A stretch of 64,000 bases of DNA from Lachnospiraceae bacterium (GCA_025758065.1 CP107199.1:1299501-1363500); one strand, 5' to 3'. Positions 25,218 to 34,748 are shown, counted from the stretch's first letter. A program made the numbers and translations. Notes: generated by a model from the sequence alone, not told the origin.

Positions 25218-26736
25218 GTACTTCCTCTCTTTCTGCTTCATAACAGCAGGACAGTATGTCTGCCGGCTTTAAATTCTTATTTGGAAAGATCTTCCGTATT
25301 TTCCCGGATGCCATAACTGCGATCTCATCAGCCACTTCCAAAAGCTCTGTAAGGTCCGATGAAACGTAGAGAACGGCTTTATTTTCTGATGCCTGGGTGC
25401 GCAGCAGGCTGTGAATCTGCTGTCTGGTGGCAACATCTACGGCCTGCGTAGGTTCATCGCACAGCCAGATGGAGGGGGATGTAAGCAACGCTTTTGCAAA
25501 CACCACTTTCTGCTGGTTGCCGCCGGATAATTCACAGGCTGGCTGGGAAGTGCCGGTGCAGCGGATCTTTAAGGCATTTATCATGCCATTTGCTGCAGAA
25601 ACAGCAGCGCCCATTGAAAAAATCCCCTTTTTGGAATAATGGTCAATAGAAGAAAGGTTCATGTTTTCTTCCACTGTAAAGGACGGGATCATGGCTTTGC
25701 GCCGTCTGTCTTCGCAGATAAAGGCGATTCCCTTTTTAATAGAATCCACAGGAGATGGCTTTTTCACCATTTTCCCGCTGATCTCAATGGTCCCGCCGGA
25801 TATGCGCCGGATGCCGTAGATGCATTCTAAAAATTCCGTCCGCCCGCTGCCGCAGAGACCGAACATTCCGGTGATGCGTCCAGTATGGACAGTGATACTG
25901 GCATCCTTTACAATGTGGTCAGCAGAGGAAAGGTGGGAGATGGTAAGCGCAGGTGTGCCGGAGTGGATATTTGCCGTAGCCGATGCCAGGATATTTACAG
26001 CAGAACCATTTTCCTTCTCATTCCCACTCATCAGCCGTACCAGCTCCTTCTGGCTGGTAGAACCTGTATCACAGGTGCTTACCAGTTCCCCGTTTCGAAG
26101 CACTGTCACCCGGTCTGTCAGTGCCATGATCTCTTCCAGTCTGTGGGTCACATAAAGGACTGCAGTCCCATTTGCCTTCAGGTTCTTTATAATAGAAAAC
26201 AATAAATTCGCTTCCTTATCAGAAAGAGAAGCAGTAGGCTCATCTAAGATCATTAACTTACAGTCGCTCATCATGGCCCGCAGAATCTCTACGCATTTTT
26301 TCTGGGCCGGAGTCATCTGGGAAATAGATTTTTTCAGGTCTAAACAGATCCCCAGTTCAGTGGCCTTTTCTAACGCCGCCTTTTCCATTTCCTTCCACTG
26401 GATCAGACCGTTTTTCCGGGGATAAGGCCGTCCAAGCCAGATGTTTTCCAGGGCGGAAAATGCAGGTATCAGTACATGATCCTGGAAAATGATATTGATT
26501 CCCAGCTCACGGCTTTGTACCGGGCCGAATTCAGCAGGAAAAGGAACACCGTTCCAGGTCAGCTCCCCGCTGCTTTTTGTATATACGCCGCCTAAGATTT
26601 TAATAAACGTAGATTTTCCGGCGCCGTTTTCACCTACCAGGCCGTGGATCTCCCCTTCCTTTAAAGAGAGATCCAGACTCTTAAGGGCATATACACCATT
26701 AAATGATTTGTCTAGTTTCCTTGCTTCTAACAGCAT
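25198..26736 (-). CDS. Ribose-type ABC importer ATPase (RbsA-like, two cassettes)
   Basis: A 512-residue tandem ATPase. Cassette 1 has Walker A GLVGENGAGKST and Walker B LMILDEPTASLS. Cassette 2 has the degenerate Walker A GLCGSGRTEFLE and signature LSGGNQQKVVFAK, exactly as in RbsA/XylG. ATG 26736 has AGGTGG 5 nt upstream; a GTG at 26745 is a possible alternative. It follows the binding-protein gene by about 90 nt and precedes the permease gene. Confidence 0.92.
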   Translation of the reverse strand: MLLEARKLDKSFNGVYALKSLDLSLKEGEIHGLVGENGAGKSTFIKILGGVYTKSSGELTWNGVPFPAEFGPVQSRELGINIIFQDHVLIPAFSALENIWLGRPYPRKNGLIQWKEMEKAALEKATELGICLDLKKSISQMTPAQKKCVEILRAMMSDCKLMILDEPTASLSDKEANLLFSIIKNLKANGTAVLYVTHRLEEIMALTDRVTVLRNGELVSTCDTGSTSQKELVRLMSGNEKENGSAVNILASATANIHSGTPALTISHLSSADHIVKDASITVHTGRITGMFGLCGSGRTEFLECIYGIRRISGGTIEISGKMVKKPSPVDSIKKGIAFICEDRRRKAMIPSFTVEENMNLSSIDHYSKKGIFSMGAAVSAANGMINALKIRCTGTSQPACELSGGNQQKVVFAKALLTSPSIWLCDEPTQAVDVATRQQIHSLLRTQASENKAVLYVSSDLTELLEVADEIAVMASGKIRKIFPNKNLKPADILSCCYEAEREEVHEDESI

Positions 26737-26827
26737 TTTTGCCACCTGCCATTTTCCATGATCTGATCATAACCTGTATCAGCCAAAACTCCCGGACTCA
26801 TCTGGGCCGCCTGGGAAATTCATACTG

Positions 26828-27886
26828 TTACTGTGCGTTTTCCTGGGTAATAAGCTCTGCAGGAGCGTACATTTCGCCTTTTTCAATGGTTTCTCCTGCA
26901 TAATATTTTTTCATCTGCTGGCAGACGATTTCTGCCATACCTTCAAAATTCTGCTTTACAGTTGCCTTTAAGCAGGAGCCATCTTTGATCATCTGTACTG
27001 CCTGTTCATTTCCGTCAACACCGGTAACGATCACTTCGTCACGTCCTGCTTCAGCTAATGCTTTTGCAGCGCCGATAGCCGGTTCATCCCATGCTGCGAA
27101 AATGGCAGTTACAGAATCCTTATCAGGATTTGCAGTCAGCAGGTTAGCGGTGATCTCTTCTGCATCATTAATGGGCTGTTCAGCCGGTACATGCTGTTCT
27201 GTGATTAGTTTAATATCCGGATATTCTTTGATAATGTCATCAAAAGCTTCACAACGTTTCACAACACCTGGATGAGGTCTGTGGGTGAGAGCGATCACAG
27301 TGCCTTTTTTGCCCATCAGGTCATCAAAGAGGTAGCGGACGATAAGTTCGCCCATCTGGTAGTTGTCGCTGGTAGCATTGACCTGCATTCCTTCAATAAA
27401 ACCGCTGTCGCAGCCAAATACCGGGATATCTGCGTCGAAGGCTTCTGTCAGCTGGTTAGCAACCTGGTTGGGATCAGCGCTTACTAAAACAATACCGTCA
27501 GTGCCGGAAGAAACCACATCTTCAATACGGCTTGCAAGTTCTGCAAAATCATTGGCAGTGTCGATAACGAACACTTCTGCGCCTTCAGCCTCTAAATTAT
27601 CTTTGATAAAACCAGTCATCTGGTTGGTGGTGACAGAAGTAAGATAAGGTGTCATAACAGAGATCTTTTTACCTGCAAGAGCAGAGCCGTCAGCAGCTTT
27701 TGCAGCGACTTCGCTGGAAACGTCACCTTCAGAAGTTTTTTCAGCATCAGCAGCGGATTCTGTCTGTGTGGTGGTCTCAGCCTTGGCGATAGTAGTTTCA
27801 TCTGCTTCAGTAGAGCAGCCTGTAAGCAGGATGCCGGTCAGTGCTGCAGCTGCAGCCAGAGTTAAGAAATTACGCATTTTTTTCAT
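26828..27886 (-). CDS. Periplasmic-type sugar-binding lipoprotein of the ABC importer
   Basis: A 352-residue lipoprotein. The signal peptide ends in the lipobox LLTGC with Cys24, followed by a Thr/Ala/Glu-rich linker to about residue 70. The rest is a Peripla_BP_4 fold (KISVMTPYLTSVTTNQM, GTDGIVLVSADPNQ, IFAAWDEPAIGA, VTGVDGNEQAV) that binds sugars or autoinducer-2. AGGAGG is 8 nt before the ATG. The leader upstream carries a T-box, which is unexpected for a sugar system. Confidence 0.9.
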   Translation of the reverse strand: MKKMRNFLTLAAAAALTGILLTGCSTEADETTIAKAETTTQTESAADAEKTSEGDVSSEVAAKAADGSALAGKKISVMTPYLTSVTTNQMTGFIKDNLEAEGAEVFVIDTANDFAELASRIEDVVSSGTDGIVLVSADPNQVANQLTEAFDADIPVFGCDSGFIEGMQVNATSDNYQMGELIVRYLFDDLMGKKGTVIALTHRPHPGVVKRCEAFDDIIKEYPDIKLITEQHVPAEQPINDAEEITANLLTANPDKDSVTAIFAAWDEPAIGAAKALAEAGRDEVIVTGVDGNEQAVQMIKDGSCLKATVKQNFEGMAEIVCQQMKKYYAGETIEKGEMYAPAELITQENAQ

Positions 27887-27908
27887 AGTGTTCGCCTCCT
27901 GAAATAAA

Positions 27909-27953
27909 GATGTTCTCGTAAAATCAAGTACAAAAAGATTCCGAGAGTATATA
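27909..27953 (-). repeat. Family B repeat, short form
   Basis: AAATCAAGTACAAAAAGATT followed by CCGAGAGTATA is nearly identical to the right end of the full element at 53070-53231. It lies between the T-box terminator and the binding-protein gene, with its family B right end facing upstream relative to that gene. Confidence 0.75.
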
Positions 27954-27998
27954 AAGTTTTTGTTTGCCGGAATACATCTGGAAAATCATTTTGGAAAT

Positions 27999-28411
27999 AA
28001 AAAATCCCGGACATGACTTTTACATCATGCCCGGGACGAATTGTTCGTGGTGCCACCCGAATTCACAGATATGGTTAACATTTGTAGTCCACTCATTTTT
28101 TTCAAAAATGGTTACTTACTCATGTTTTTTAACCCTGATGTTAACAAAAAAAGCAGCTACTCCATAACCGGAATATCTGCCACCAATCTGTCTCATTTTC
28201 AGAGTACGGAAAGTTAAGAAAAATAAAACTTCGATACTCTTATCCTTTAACGCAGGAATCACGGCCTCAGCTACTTGTTTATCGCTTTCGCCTGGCGTCT
28301 CACAAACCCATTCCATAAGGAACTCCATACTGCTTTCCACCACCAGCAGCTCTCTGTGATTTCATTCCAGATGTACTCTCTTTGCTCATCGACTTTACGT
28401 TTGAATTTTAT
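27999..28411 (-). promoter_or_regulatory. T-box leader, probable tryptophan specifier
   Basis: On the - strand all the main parts are present. Stem I has the AGAGAG...GGTGGTGGAAAGCAG apical motifs (about 28335-28365). The specifier region reads GGAA-TGG-GTTTGTGAG, so the codon at 28308-28310 is UGG (Trp). The T-box TGGCACCACG is at 28046-28055. The terminator TCCCGGGCATGA/TCATGTCCGGGA followed by TTTTTT is at 27999-28036. Uncharged cognate tRNA should favour the antiterminator. The gene downstream is a ribose-type importer, not a tryptophan gene. Confidence 0.85.
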
Positions 28412-28417
28412 GGTAAT

Positions 28418-28446
28418 AAAGTAGCACAAATTATAATGACTGTCAA
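28418..28446 (-). promoter_or_regulatory. Promoter of the T-box leader
   Basis: TTGACA (28441-28446), a 17-nt spacer and TACTTT (28418-28423) preceded by TGTGC. The predicted RNA start is near 28411, about 20 nt before the first T-box stem. Confidence 0.7.
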
Positions 28447-28600
28447 TTATAAAATTATAAATTTGAGGATTTTGAAATTTGATTTATAAGGTGAAATTAA
28501 AAGATTTTCTAAAGATTGCAGATATCGCATTGACCAGACAGCAGGCATGTTGTAACATGGTAATAACGAAAAAATTATATCACCGTACGCACCGCGTACG

Positions 28601-28675
28601 CCTCAGAAATTTGGGCACAACTGACAAAAAAAACTTCTTACAAAACCAGGCACAGAAAGATTCTGGGAGAATATA
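28601..28675 (+). repeat. Family B repeat, long right half
   Basis: From CCTCAGAAATTTGGGCACAA through ACTGACAAAAAAAACTTCTT to AAGATTCTGGGAGAATATAA this aligns over its whole length with 53159-53231. It ends right before the ribosome site of the DUF975 gene. No matching left end is seen. Confidence 0.75.
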
Positions 28676-28699
28676 AATGAAAAACGGAGGAATGATCAA

Positions 28700-29314
28700 A
28701 TGACGAGAGCCGAATTAAAGCGCAATGCGCGGGAAAAACTTGGAGGAAAATTGTTTGGACCTAACTGGGTCAATGCAGTCCTCGTAATGGCCATTTTCTA
28801 TATACTGACAACAGCAATAAACGGCATCACAGGCTTAGGTACCCTGATCATGCTGGTGATCGGAGGCCCTTTAAGCTACGGAGTAGCAAAGCTGTTCTTA
28901 CAGCAGTGTGATGACGGACAGAAAATGAACCCAACAGAAGTATTCAAAGGCTTTTCAGAAGATTTCGGTGGAAGCTTTATCCTATACCTGTTAAGATACC
29001 TTTTCATTGCCTTATGGTCCATTCTGCTGATCATTCCAGGTATTATGAAAATGTATTCTTACTCTATGGCATTTTTTATAAAGGCAGATCATCCGTCCTA
29101 TGACTGGAGAGAATGCCTGGATGCCAGCAGCGAACTGACCTATGGACATAGGTGGGAGCTGTTTGTGCTGGATCTTAGCTTCATCGGCTGGCAGATCGTA
29201 GGAAGTCTGTGTTTAGGTATTGGAACTTTCTGGGTCAACGCTTACAGAGAAGCGACTATTGCTGAGTATTACAGATATTTTGAAAGTAATCAGATGATGG
29301 ACAGAGATTTCTAA
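28700..29314 (+). CDS. DUF975 family membrane protein
   Basis: A 204-residue protein with about five or six membrane helices. It opens with MTRAELKRNAREKLGG and contains GPLSYGVAKLFLQQCDDGQK and LIIPGIMKMYSYSMAFFIKAD, the usual DUF975 landmarks. The function is unknown. GGAGG precedes the ATG by 9 nt. It is monocistronic: a family B repeat lies upstream and a strong terminator downstream. Confidence 0.88.
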   Translation: MTRAELKRNAREKLGGKLFGPNWVNAVLVMAIFYILTTAINGITGLGTLIMLVIGGPLSYGVAKLFLQQCDDGQKMNPTEVFKGFSEDFGGSFILYLLRYLFIALWSILLIIPGIMKMYSYSMAFFIKADHPSYDWRECLDASSELTYGHRWELFVLDLSFIGWQIVGSLCLGIGTFWVNAYREATIAEYYRYFESNQMMDRDF

Positions 29315-29360
29315 CATAAATGAGTCCAAAAGAAAAACAAGCGGCTGCGCCAAGCAGACT

Positions 29361-29393
29361 AAAGGGCATCTCACAGCGAGATGCCCTTTTTAA
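29361..29393. terminator. Terminator between convergent DUF975 and TSCPD genes
   Basis: AAAGGGCATCTC / GAGATGCCCTTT with a 5-nt loop and T tract on the + side and A-rich flank on the other. It may work for both genes. Confidence 0.85.
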
Positions 29394-29403
29394 CCCTTTT
29401 TAA

Positions 29404-29649
29404 TTACTGCTGAGCCTTATACTGTTCTAATGCAGTTGCCAGCTGGTCAGGACAGGAAGTTGGGCGTGGGCCGCACTTGATGCCTTTTAAACGCTTGATA
29501 GCTTCATCAATATCCATTCCTTCAACCAGTGCTGCAACGCCCTGGGTGTTGCCGGAGCAGCCGCCTACAAAATGAACATCAGTTACCTTATTGTCCTTTA
29601 CTTCAAAAGAGATGGCTCTTGAACAGACGCCGTGGGTTGTATAATTCAT
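29404..29649 (-). CDS. TSCPD-domain protein (TIGR03905 family)
   Basis: An 81-residue protein named for its TSCPD motif (GPRPTSCPDQLA). It also has GGCSGNTQGVAALVEG. The TSCPD domain occurs at the end of adenosylcobalamin ribonucleotide reductases, and free-standing copies like this one have no established role. The cysteines (GVCSRA, GGCSGN, IKCGP, TSCPD) suggest metal binding. Start ATG 29649 is set by AGGAGG 8 nt upstream; the frame extends to 29682 without a site. Confidence 0.85.
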   Translation of the reverse strand: MNYTTHGVCSRAISFEVKDNKVTDVHFVGGCSGNTQGVAALVEGMDIDEAIKRLKGIKCGPRPTSCPDQLATALEQYKAQQ

Positions 29650-29859
29650 CCTAAGTACCTCCTGATTTTCATAAATGGCCAACAGAAAAGTGTGCCAGTC
29701 AGTTCTTGACGGGCAGAAGCCAAACTGTTACCATGTATCTGTGTACGTTTCTATTTGTACACATGTATAACGTTATGGTTCATGTTGTTGCATGACCCGC
29801 AACAGTGTACTTTTCATTATGCTTCATGTAAATAAGATTGTCAAGTTGGAGGAAAAAGA

Positions 29860-30552
29860 ATGATCGGAATTATCGGGGCCATGGACGAAGAAGTGGCAAT
29901 GTTAAAGGAAAAGCTTACAGAGGTTCAGGTAGAAACAAAGGCTGCTATGGACTTTTATAAAGGAAAGTTGGAAGGAAAGGACGTAGTGGTAGTCCGTTCC
30001 GGTATCGGTAAGGTAAATGCGGCAATGTGTGCCCAGATCCTGGCAGATGTATACCATGCAGATCATGTGCTCAACACAGGCATCGCAGGTTCCTTAAAGG
30101 CAGAGATTAATATTGGAGATATCGTGCTGTCTACAGATGCACTGCAGCATGATATGGACGCCAGGGCATTTGGCTATGAGCCGGGCCAGATCCCAAGAGT
30201 GGATACGCTTTCCTTTAAGGCAGATGAGAAAATGCTTTCTCTTGCAAAGGAATGCTGTGAAAAGGTGAATCCGGAGATTGGCGTATTTACCGGAAGAGTT
30301 GTTTCAGGTGACCAGTTTATTTCTGATAAAGAGAAGAAAAAATGGCTTACTGATACCTTTGCAGGCTACTGCACGGAAATGGAAGGTGCAGCTATCGCCC
30401 AGGTATGCTATTTTAACCATATTCCATTCCTTATTGTAAGAGCAATCTCTGATAAGGCAGATGACAGCGCATCTATGGATTATCCAACCTTTGAGGCACA
30501 GGCCATCCGCCACAGCGTAAACTTAATGGCAGAGATGATCCGCTGCTTTTAA
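29860..30552 (+). CDS. mtnN: 5'-methylthioadenosine/S-adenosylhomocysteine nucleosidase
   Basis: A 230-residue cytoplasmic enzyme that removes adenine from MTA, SAH and 5'-deoxyadenosine. MIGIIGAMDEEV holds the catalytic base region (Glu12 type). GIGKVNAA, TGIAGSL, VSGDQFI and CTEMEGAAIAQV with the ribose-binding Met-Glu, and the final AISDKADDSA with catalytic Asp, are all present. GGAGG lies 8 nt before the ATG. It stands alone. Confidence 0.95.
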   Translation: MIGIIGAMDEEVAMLKEKLTEVQVETKAAMDFYKGKLEGKDVVVVRSGIGKVNAAMCAQILADVYHADHVLNTGIAGSLKAEINIGDIVLSTDALQHDMDARAFGYEPGQIPRVDTLSFKADEKMLSLAKECCEKVNPEIGVFTGRVVSGDQFISDKEKKKWLTDTFAGYCTEMEGAAIAQVCYFNHIPFLIVRAISDKADDSASMDYPTFEAQAIRHSVNLMAEMIRCF

Positions 30553-30800
30553 GTGAAGAAGTATCATAGAAAAAATAATACAAACAGCCAGTTATCAATG
30601 TCTTTCAGACCCGGTTCAGAATCGTTTCGTGGGGGAATTTGACGAACGATTTTAAGGGTTCTCAACTTCCAAAATAAAAAGCCGTCGTTATAATAAAGCT
30701 TACCGAATGACACAGGCCTGCAGGTGTGTCTGCCGGAATGATCATTCTGCAATGGATCAATGAAATTTGCAGACAGTAAAACAGAAAGGGGAGCTTAATT

Positions 30801-31577
30801 ATGATGAGCTTTTTACAGACAGGAAAAGCATTGTATGTGCTGGCAGTTATCTGCTTTGGAGGTATTTTTGTACGGCTGGCAGCCGGAAGCTTCTACAAAA
30901 AACTGATAAAAGAAAGCGCAAATATGGCGCTGACCAAGAACCGGTATTTGCGGAACTTAAAACAGAACGCAGAAGATACATACAGGATCAATATGGGCAT
31001 GAATAATGCAGCAGTGTATTTACAGAGACAGCTTGGAAACCTGAAATTTTTAGGTTTTTCTTTATCTGGACTTGAAAATCTGGCGGGCCAGCTGACGCTG
31101 TTAAGCTTCCTGGCTGGCGGCGTATGCGCATTTCTTTCTTATTGGAACCGCAGCGATAATTCATACATTGTTCTTTACGGTGCTGCAGGGATTTTAGGTG
31201 GAATGCTTACCGTTGTAGCCGATTACGGCGTAAATCTGGAAGGAAAGAGAAACCAGCTCCTTATCAGCCTTCAGGATCATCTGGAAAATGTAATGTGGCC
31301 AAGGCTGGAACGGGAAAGCGGCAGCGAGCGTTCCAGCGCAGCGGCAGAAGCAGAGGAACGCCGTGAAAATGGAAATGTGCGCACTATTGGCAGAGACCGT
31401 GACAGGAGACTTTCTGGTGCCAGAAGAGGGGCAGAGCAGACTGCGGCAAGCAGGGAAAATGCCCGTGAGGCAGCAAACCGGGACAAAAAAGAGGACCGGT
31501 CTGCCAAAGACTGGCTGGATGATCTGAACCCGGAGCAGAAACGGATGTTGGGGGAAATGTTAAAGGAATTTCTGTAA
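30801..31577 (+). CDS. Membrane protein with long charged C-terminal tail, unknown function
   Basis: A 258-residue protein I do not recognise. Hydrophobic segments at about 8-28 and two at about 100-150 suggest three membrane helices. Residues about 175-245 are strongly charged and low in complexity (Arg, Glu, Ala), then comes DWLDDLNPEQKRMLGEMLKE, which may be a short binding helix. GGGGAG precedes the ATG. It lies 66 nt before the glucosyltransferase-like gene with a weak hairpin between them. Confidence 0.7.
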   Translation: MMSFLQTGKALYVLAVICFGGIFVRLAAGSFYKKLIKESANMALTKNRYLRNLKQNAEDTYRINMGMNNAAVYLQRQLGNLKFLGFSLSGLENLAGQLTLLSFLAGGVCAFLSYWNRSDNSYIVLYGAAGILGGMLTVVADYGVNLEGKRNQLLISLQDHLENVMWPRLERESGSERSSAAAEAEERRENGNVRTIGRDRDRRLSGARRGAEQTAASRENAREAANRDKKEDRSAKDWLDDLNPEQKRMLGEMLKEFL

Positions 31578-31584
31578 GTATACA

Positions 31585-31610
31585 AAAGGTCCGCGTAAAT
31601 GCGGATCTTT
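31585..31610 (+). terminator. Weak hairpin terminator
   Basis: AAAGGTCCGC / GCGGATCTTT with a 6-nt loop lies just after the stop of the membrane protein gene. The T run is short, so readthrough into the next gene is likely. Confidence 0.45.
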
Positions 31611-31643
31611 ATAAAATGATACAAAGGAGTAAAGAAAAAGTTT

Positions 31644-33272
31644 ATGGCAACACATTTTTCTGCTGTCGGGCAGATCAGGCAATTTGCAGGAGAGACAGCA
31701 GCTGATATCAGGGAATTAAGGCGGTTTTTAAAGAAAGAAAAGGCACTTAAACTTATCTGCCTGTCCCTGATCGTAGTCTGCTGGGGATTAAAGATCGTTT
31801 ATGATGATATTTTTATTGACAGTGAGATCATGAGTCTGGAGCCATATGCACTGCTTCAGTCCTGGTATGGAAGCAGGCGCTTCAGCTTGATCTTTACGAA
31901 AAAAATATTTCATATGATCCGGCTGGTTCCCTATTTATCCAATCTGCTGACAGCTGCTTTTCTTTTTCTGGCTGCACTTTTGTTTGCATTTTGCCTGCAG
32001 ACATGGATCCCAGTCCTGAAAAAGAAACCATATGATAAGGGACTGCTGTTAGCAGCTGCCTTTTTTGTAACAGCGCCGTCCCTTGCAGAACAGTATGCCT
32101 ATACGCTCCAGGCTTTTGAGATCACATTATCTATGTGCATCTGCATGATCGCAGTGTATTGCGCCGGGAGAGCGGTTTATGGAAATGGTTCGGTGATCTG
32201 GTATCTGGCAGCGGTGCTGCTTCTGGTATGGACATTAGGCTCTTATCAGGGGTTTTGCGTCTGCTATATGGCACTGGTGTTGATCTCATTTCTGGGAAGC
32301 TATGAGACAGATATGCATAAGGGGCAGGAAGAAGCCTTTCTTTATGGTATCCGGCAGGTTATCATTTTTATTATAGGATTTATCTTATATTTCCTTACAG
32401 CTTCATTTTTGTGCAGGATCAAAGGCGGGGATTCCAGTTATGTGGATGCCATGTTTATGTGGGGTACCTTAAGTAAGGCAGAGTGCCTGCATTATGTAAA
32501 GGATGAATTCCGTGCATTGTATTGCGGTGTGGTGCCGGTCCTTTATAATCGTTTTTTTGGCATAATGGCATTTTGTTGTACCATATTTCTGGCTGTCCGC
32601 AGTGTGAAGCTGCATTTTAAGAAATGGTATTGGTATTTTCTTGGGCTGTTCCTGTTATTTGCGTCACCTATGTTTGTTACCCTGTTAAGCGGAATGCGGA
32701 CACCAGTACGTGGACAGCTGGTATTTCCTCTTCTTTTAGGGGCTTTTGCCTGCATTTTTTATTGTTTTGCAGTGGGATGCCTGGAGCGTTTTAAGGGCTT
32801 TTCCGTAAAACCCCGCTGTGTTGTTGTTTCCATTCTTTTTGTGGCAATGTTTTATCAGTCATGGGTGCAGGGAATGGATCTGGTACAGTTAAACCAGACC
32901 CTTCATGATACGTTGGTCAATGACCGGATCATCGCACAGCAGATGTATGGGGATATCTGCCGTGTGGCTGACCGCTCTGATATGCAGAACTGTCCAGTGG
33001 TTTTTGTAGGAACACGCAGCGCCAGAATACCAAATACAGCGGCAAGAGGAGAAGTGATCGGATATTCCTATTTTGATTTTGGACTGACCAATATCGGGAT
33101 CAATAATCGGACAACGGGCTTATTTAACCTTATGGGACTGAACCTGGCAACACCTACAGTGGAAGAATATGAACAGGCGCTGCAGGAAGCAGCAGATAAG
33201 CCTTGCTGGCCTGCAAAGGAGTCGGTTTTCCTTCTGGATGACGGTTGTGTGGCTGTAAAGCTTTCAGAGTAA
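31644..33272 (+). CDS. GtrII-like membrane glycosyltransferase
   Basis: A 542-residue protein with about 11-12 membrane helices and a soluble C-terminal part of about 120 residues. The acidic pair in IVYDDIFIDSE after TM1 resembles the DD motif of GT-C glycosyltransferases such as GtrII, which use polyprenyl-phosphate sugars outside the membrane. Its acceptor is unknown and no flippase or GtrB gene is adjacent. GGAGT lies about 12 nt before the start. The family call is moderate. Confidence 0.6.
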   Translation: MATHFSAVGQIRQFAGETAADIRELRRFLKKEKALKLICLSLIVVCWGLKIVYDDIFIDSEIMSLEPYALLQSWYGSRRFSLIFTKKIFHMIRLVPYLSNLLTAAFLFLAALLFAFCLQTWIPVLKKKPYDKGLLLAAAFFVTAPSLAEQYAYTLQAFEITLSMCICMIAVYCAGRAVYGNGSVIWYLAAVLLLVWTLGSYQGFCVCYMALVLISFLGSYETDMHKGQEEAFLYGIRQVIIFIIGFILYFLTASFLCRIKGGDSSYVDAMFMWGTLSKAECLHYVKDEFRALYCGVVPVLYNRFFGIMAFCCTIFLAVRSVKLHFKKWYWYFLGLFLLFASPMFVTLLSGMRTPVRGQLVFPLLLGAFACIFYCFAVGCLERFKGFSVKPRCVVVSILFVAMFYQSWVQGMDLVQLNQTLHDTLVNDRIIAQQMYGDICRVADRSDMQNCPVVFVGTRSARIPNTAARGEVIGYSYFDFGLTNIGINNRTTGLFNLMGLNLATPTVEEYEQALQEAADKPCWPAKESVFLLDDGCVAVKLSE

Positions 33273-33398
33273 AAAAGTCCGTTAAAAATTACAATAACAG
33301 GTTATGGAATTGGTAGTGTAAATATGCTATACTAGCACGTAGTTGGGAAAATTTTCACAAATCTCAAAAGTATGCAATCAGAAAAGGAGAGCGGGAAC

Positions 33399-34748
33399 AT
33401 GAGTAAGGAAGTTGTATTCGATTATTCAAAAGCCACCGGTTTTATCTCAGCTGAAGAGATGGCTAACTTCAAAAAAACAGTTATGGCAGCAAAGGAGACT
33501 TTGTTAAGTAAAGAAGGTGCTGGAAACGACTATCTTGGCTGGATCGATCTTCCTGTTGATTATGATAAGGATGAGTTTGCAAGAATTAAAAAGGCAGCAG
33601 CAAAGATCCAGGGCGATTCAGATGTTCTGCTGGTAGTAGGGATCGGCGGTTCCTATTTAGGAGCAAGAGCAGCTATCGAATTTTTAAGCAACAGCTTTTA
33701 CAATGTGCTGTCTAAGGAAGTCCGCAAGACTCCTGAGATCTATTTCGTAGGAAACAGCATCAGCAGCAAGTATATTGCAGACCTTAAGAAAGTTCTGGCT
33801 GGAAAGGACTTCTCTATCAATATCATTTCCAAGTCCGGCACCACCACAGAGCCGGCTATCGCATTCCGTGTATTTAAGGAAATGCTGATCGAAAAATATG
33901 GCAAAGAAGAGGCTGCAAAGCGTATTTATGCAACCACAGACCGGGCAAAGGGCGCTTTAAAGAACCTGGCAGATGAAGAAGGCTACGAAGAGTTCGTAGT
34001 TCCAGATGATGTAGGCGGACGTTTCTCCGTTCTTACAGCAGTAGGTCTGCTTCCGATCGCTGTATGTGGTGCTGATATTGATAAGCTGATGGAAGGTGCT
34101 GCTTCCGGCCGTAAGAAAGCACTGGAAACTCCTTACGAAGAAAACCCGGCTCTTCTGTACGCAGCAGTCCGCAACATCCTGCTGCGCAAGGGCAAAGCAG
34201 TAGAGATCGTAGCAAATTATGAGCCAAGCCTTCATTATGTATCTGAGTGGTGGAAGCAGCTGTTTGGTGAAAGCGAAGGAAAAGACCAGAGAGGTATTTT
34301 CCCTGCAGCAGTAGATCTGACCACAGACCTGCACTCCATGGGACAGTTCATCCAGGACGGCGCACGCATCATGTTTGAAACCGTTATCAATGTAGAAGAA
34401 TCTCCAGAAGAGATCGTTTTGAAAAAAGAGGATGTAGATACCGACGGTATGAACTATCTTGCCGGAAAGACGGTAGATTTCGTAAATAAGAGTGCCATGA
34501 ACGGAACCATTCTGGCTCATACCGACGGAAATGTACCAAACCTGATGGTAAAGGTACCAGAGCAGAATGAATTCTATTTAGGTGAATTATTCTACTTCTT
34601 TGAATTTGCCTGCGGCGTAAGCGGCTACATTTTAGGCATCAACCCATTTAACCAGCCAGGCGTAGAAAGCTACAAGAAGAACATGTTCGCCCTTCTTGGA
34701 AAGCCAGGTTATGAAGCTCAGAGAGAAGAGCTGTTAAAGAGACTGTAA
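33399..34748 (+). CDS. pgi: Glucose-6-phosphate isomerase
   Basis: A 449-residue phosphoglucose isomerase interconverting glucose-6-P and fructose-6-P. The active-site signatures are DVLLVVGIGGSYLGARAAI, ISKSGTTTEPAIAFR, and the catalytic region QLFGESEGKDQRGIFPA. Start ATG 33399 has GGAGA upstream; an in-frame ATG at 33372 is less likely. The length is normal for Firmicutes. A terminator follows before tkt. Confidence 0.97.
   Translation: MSKEVVFDYSKATGFISAEEMANFKKTVMAAKETLLSKEGAGNDYLGWIDLPVDYDKDEFARIKKAAAKIQGDSDVLLVVGIGGSYLGARAAIEFLSNSFYNVLSKEVRKTPEIYFVGNSISSKYIADLKKVLAGKDFSINIISKSGTTTEPAIAFRVFKEMLIEKYGKEEAAKRIYATTDRAKGALKNLADEEGYEEFVVPDDVGGRFSVLTAVGLLPIAVCGADIDKLMEGAASGRKKALETPYEENPALLYAAVRNILLRKGKAVEIVANYEPSLHYVSEWWKQLFGESEGKDQRGIFPAAVDLTTDLHSMGQFIQDGARIMFETVINVEESPEEIVLKKEDVDTDGMNYLAGKTVDFVNKSAMNGTILAHTDGNVPNLMVKVPEQNEFYLGELFYFFEFACGVSGYILGINPFNQPGVESYKKNMFALLGKPGYEAQREELLKRL

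Noticed and set aside
28116..28343. 75-residue open frame on the - strand in the importer leader
   Set aside because: It lies wholly inside the T-box leader and covers its structural elements; the protein has no family features.
31277..31624. 115-residue - strand frame opposite the charged-tail membrane protein
   Set aside because: It is the serine-rich antisense shadow of a low-complexity Arg/Glu/Ala coding region.
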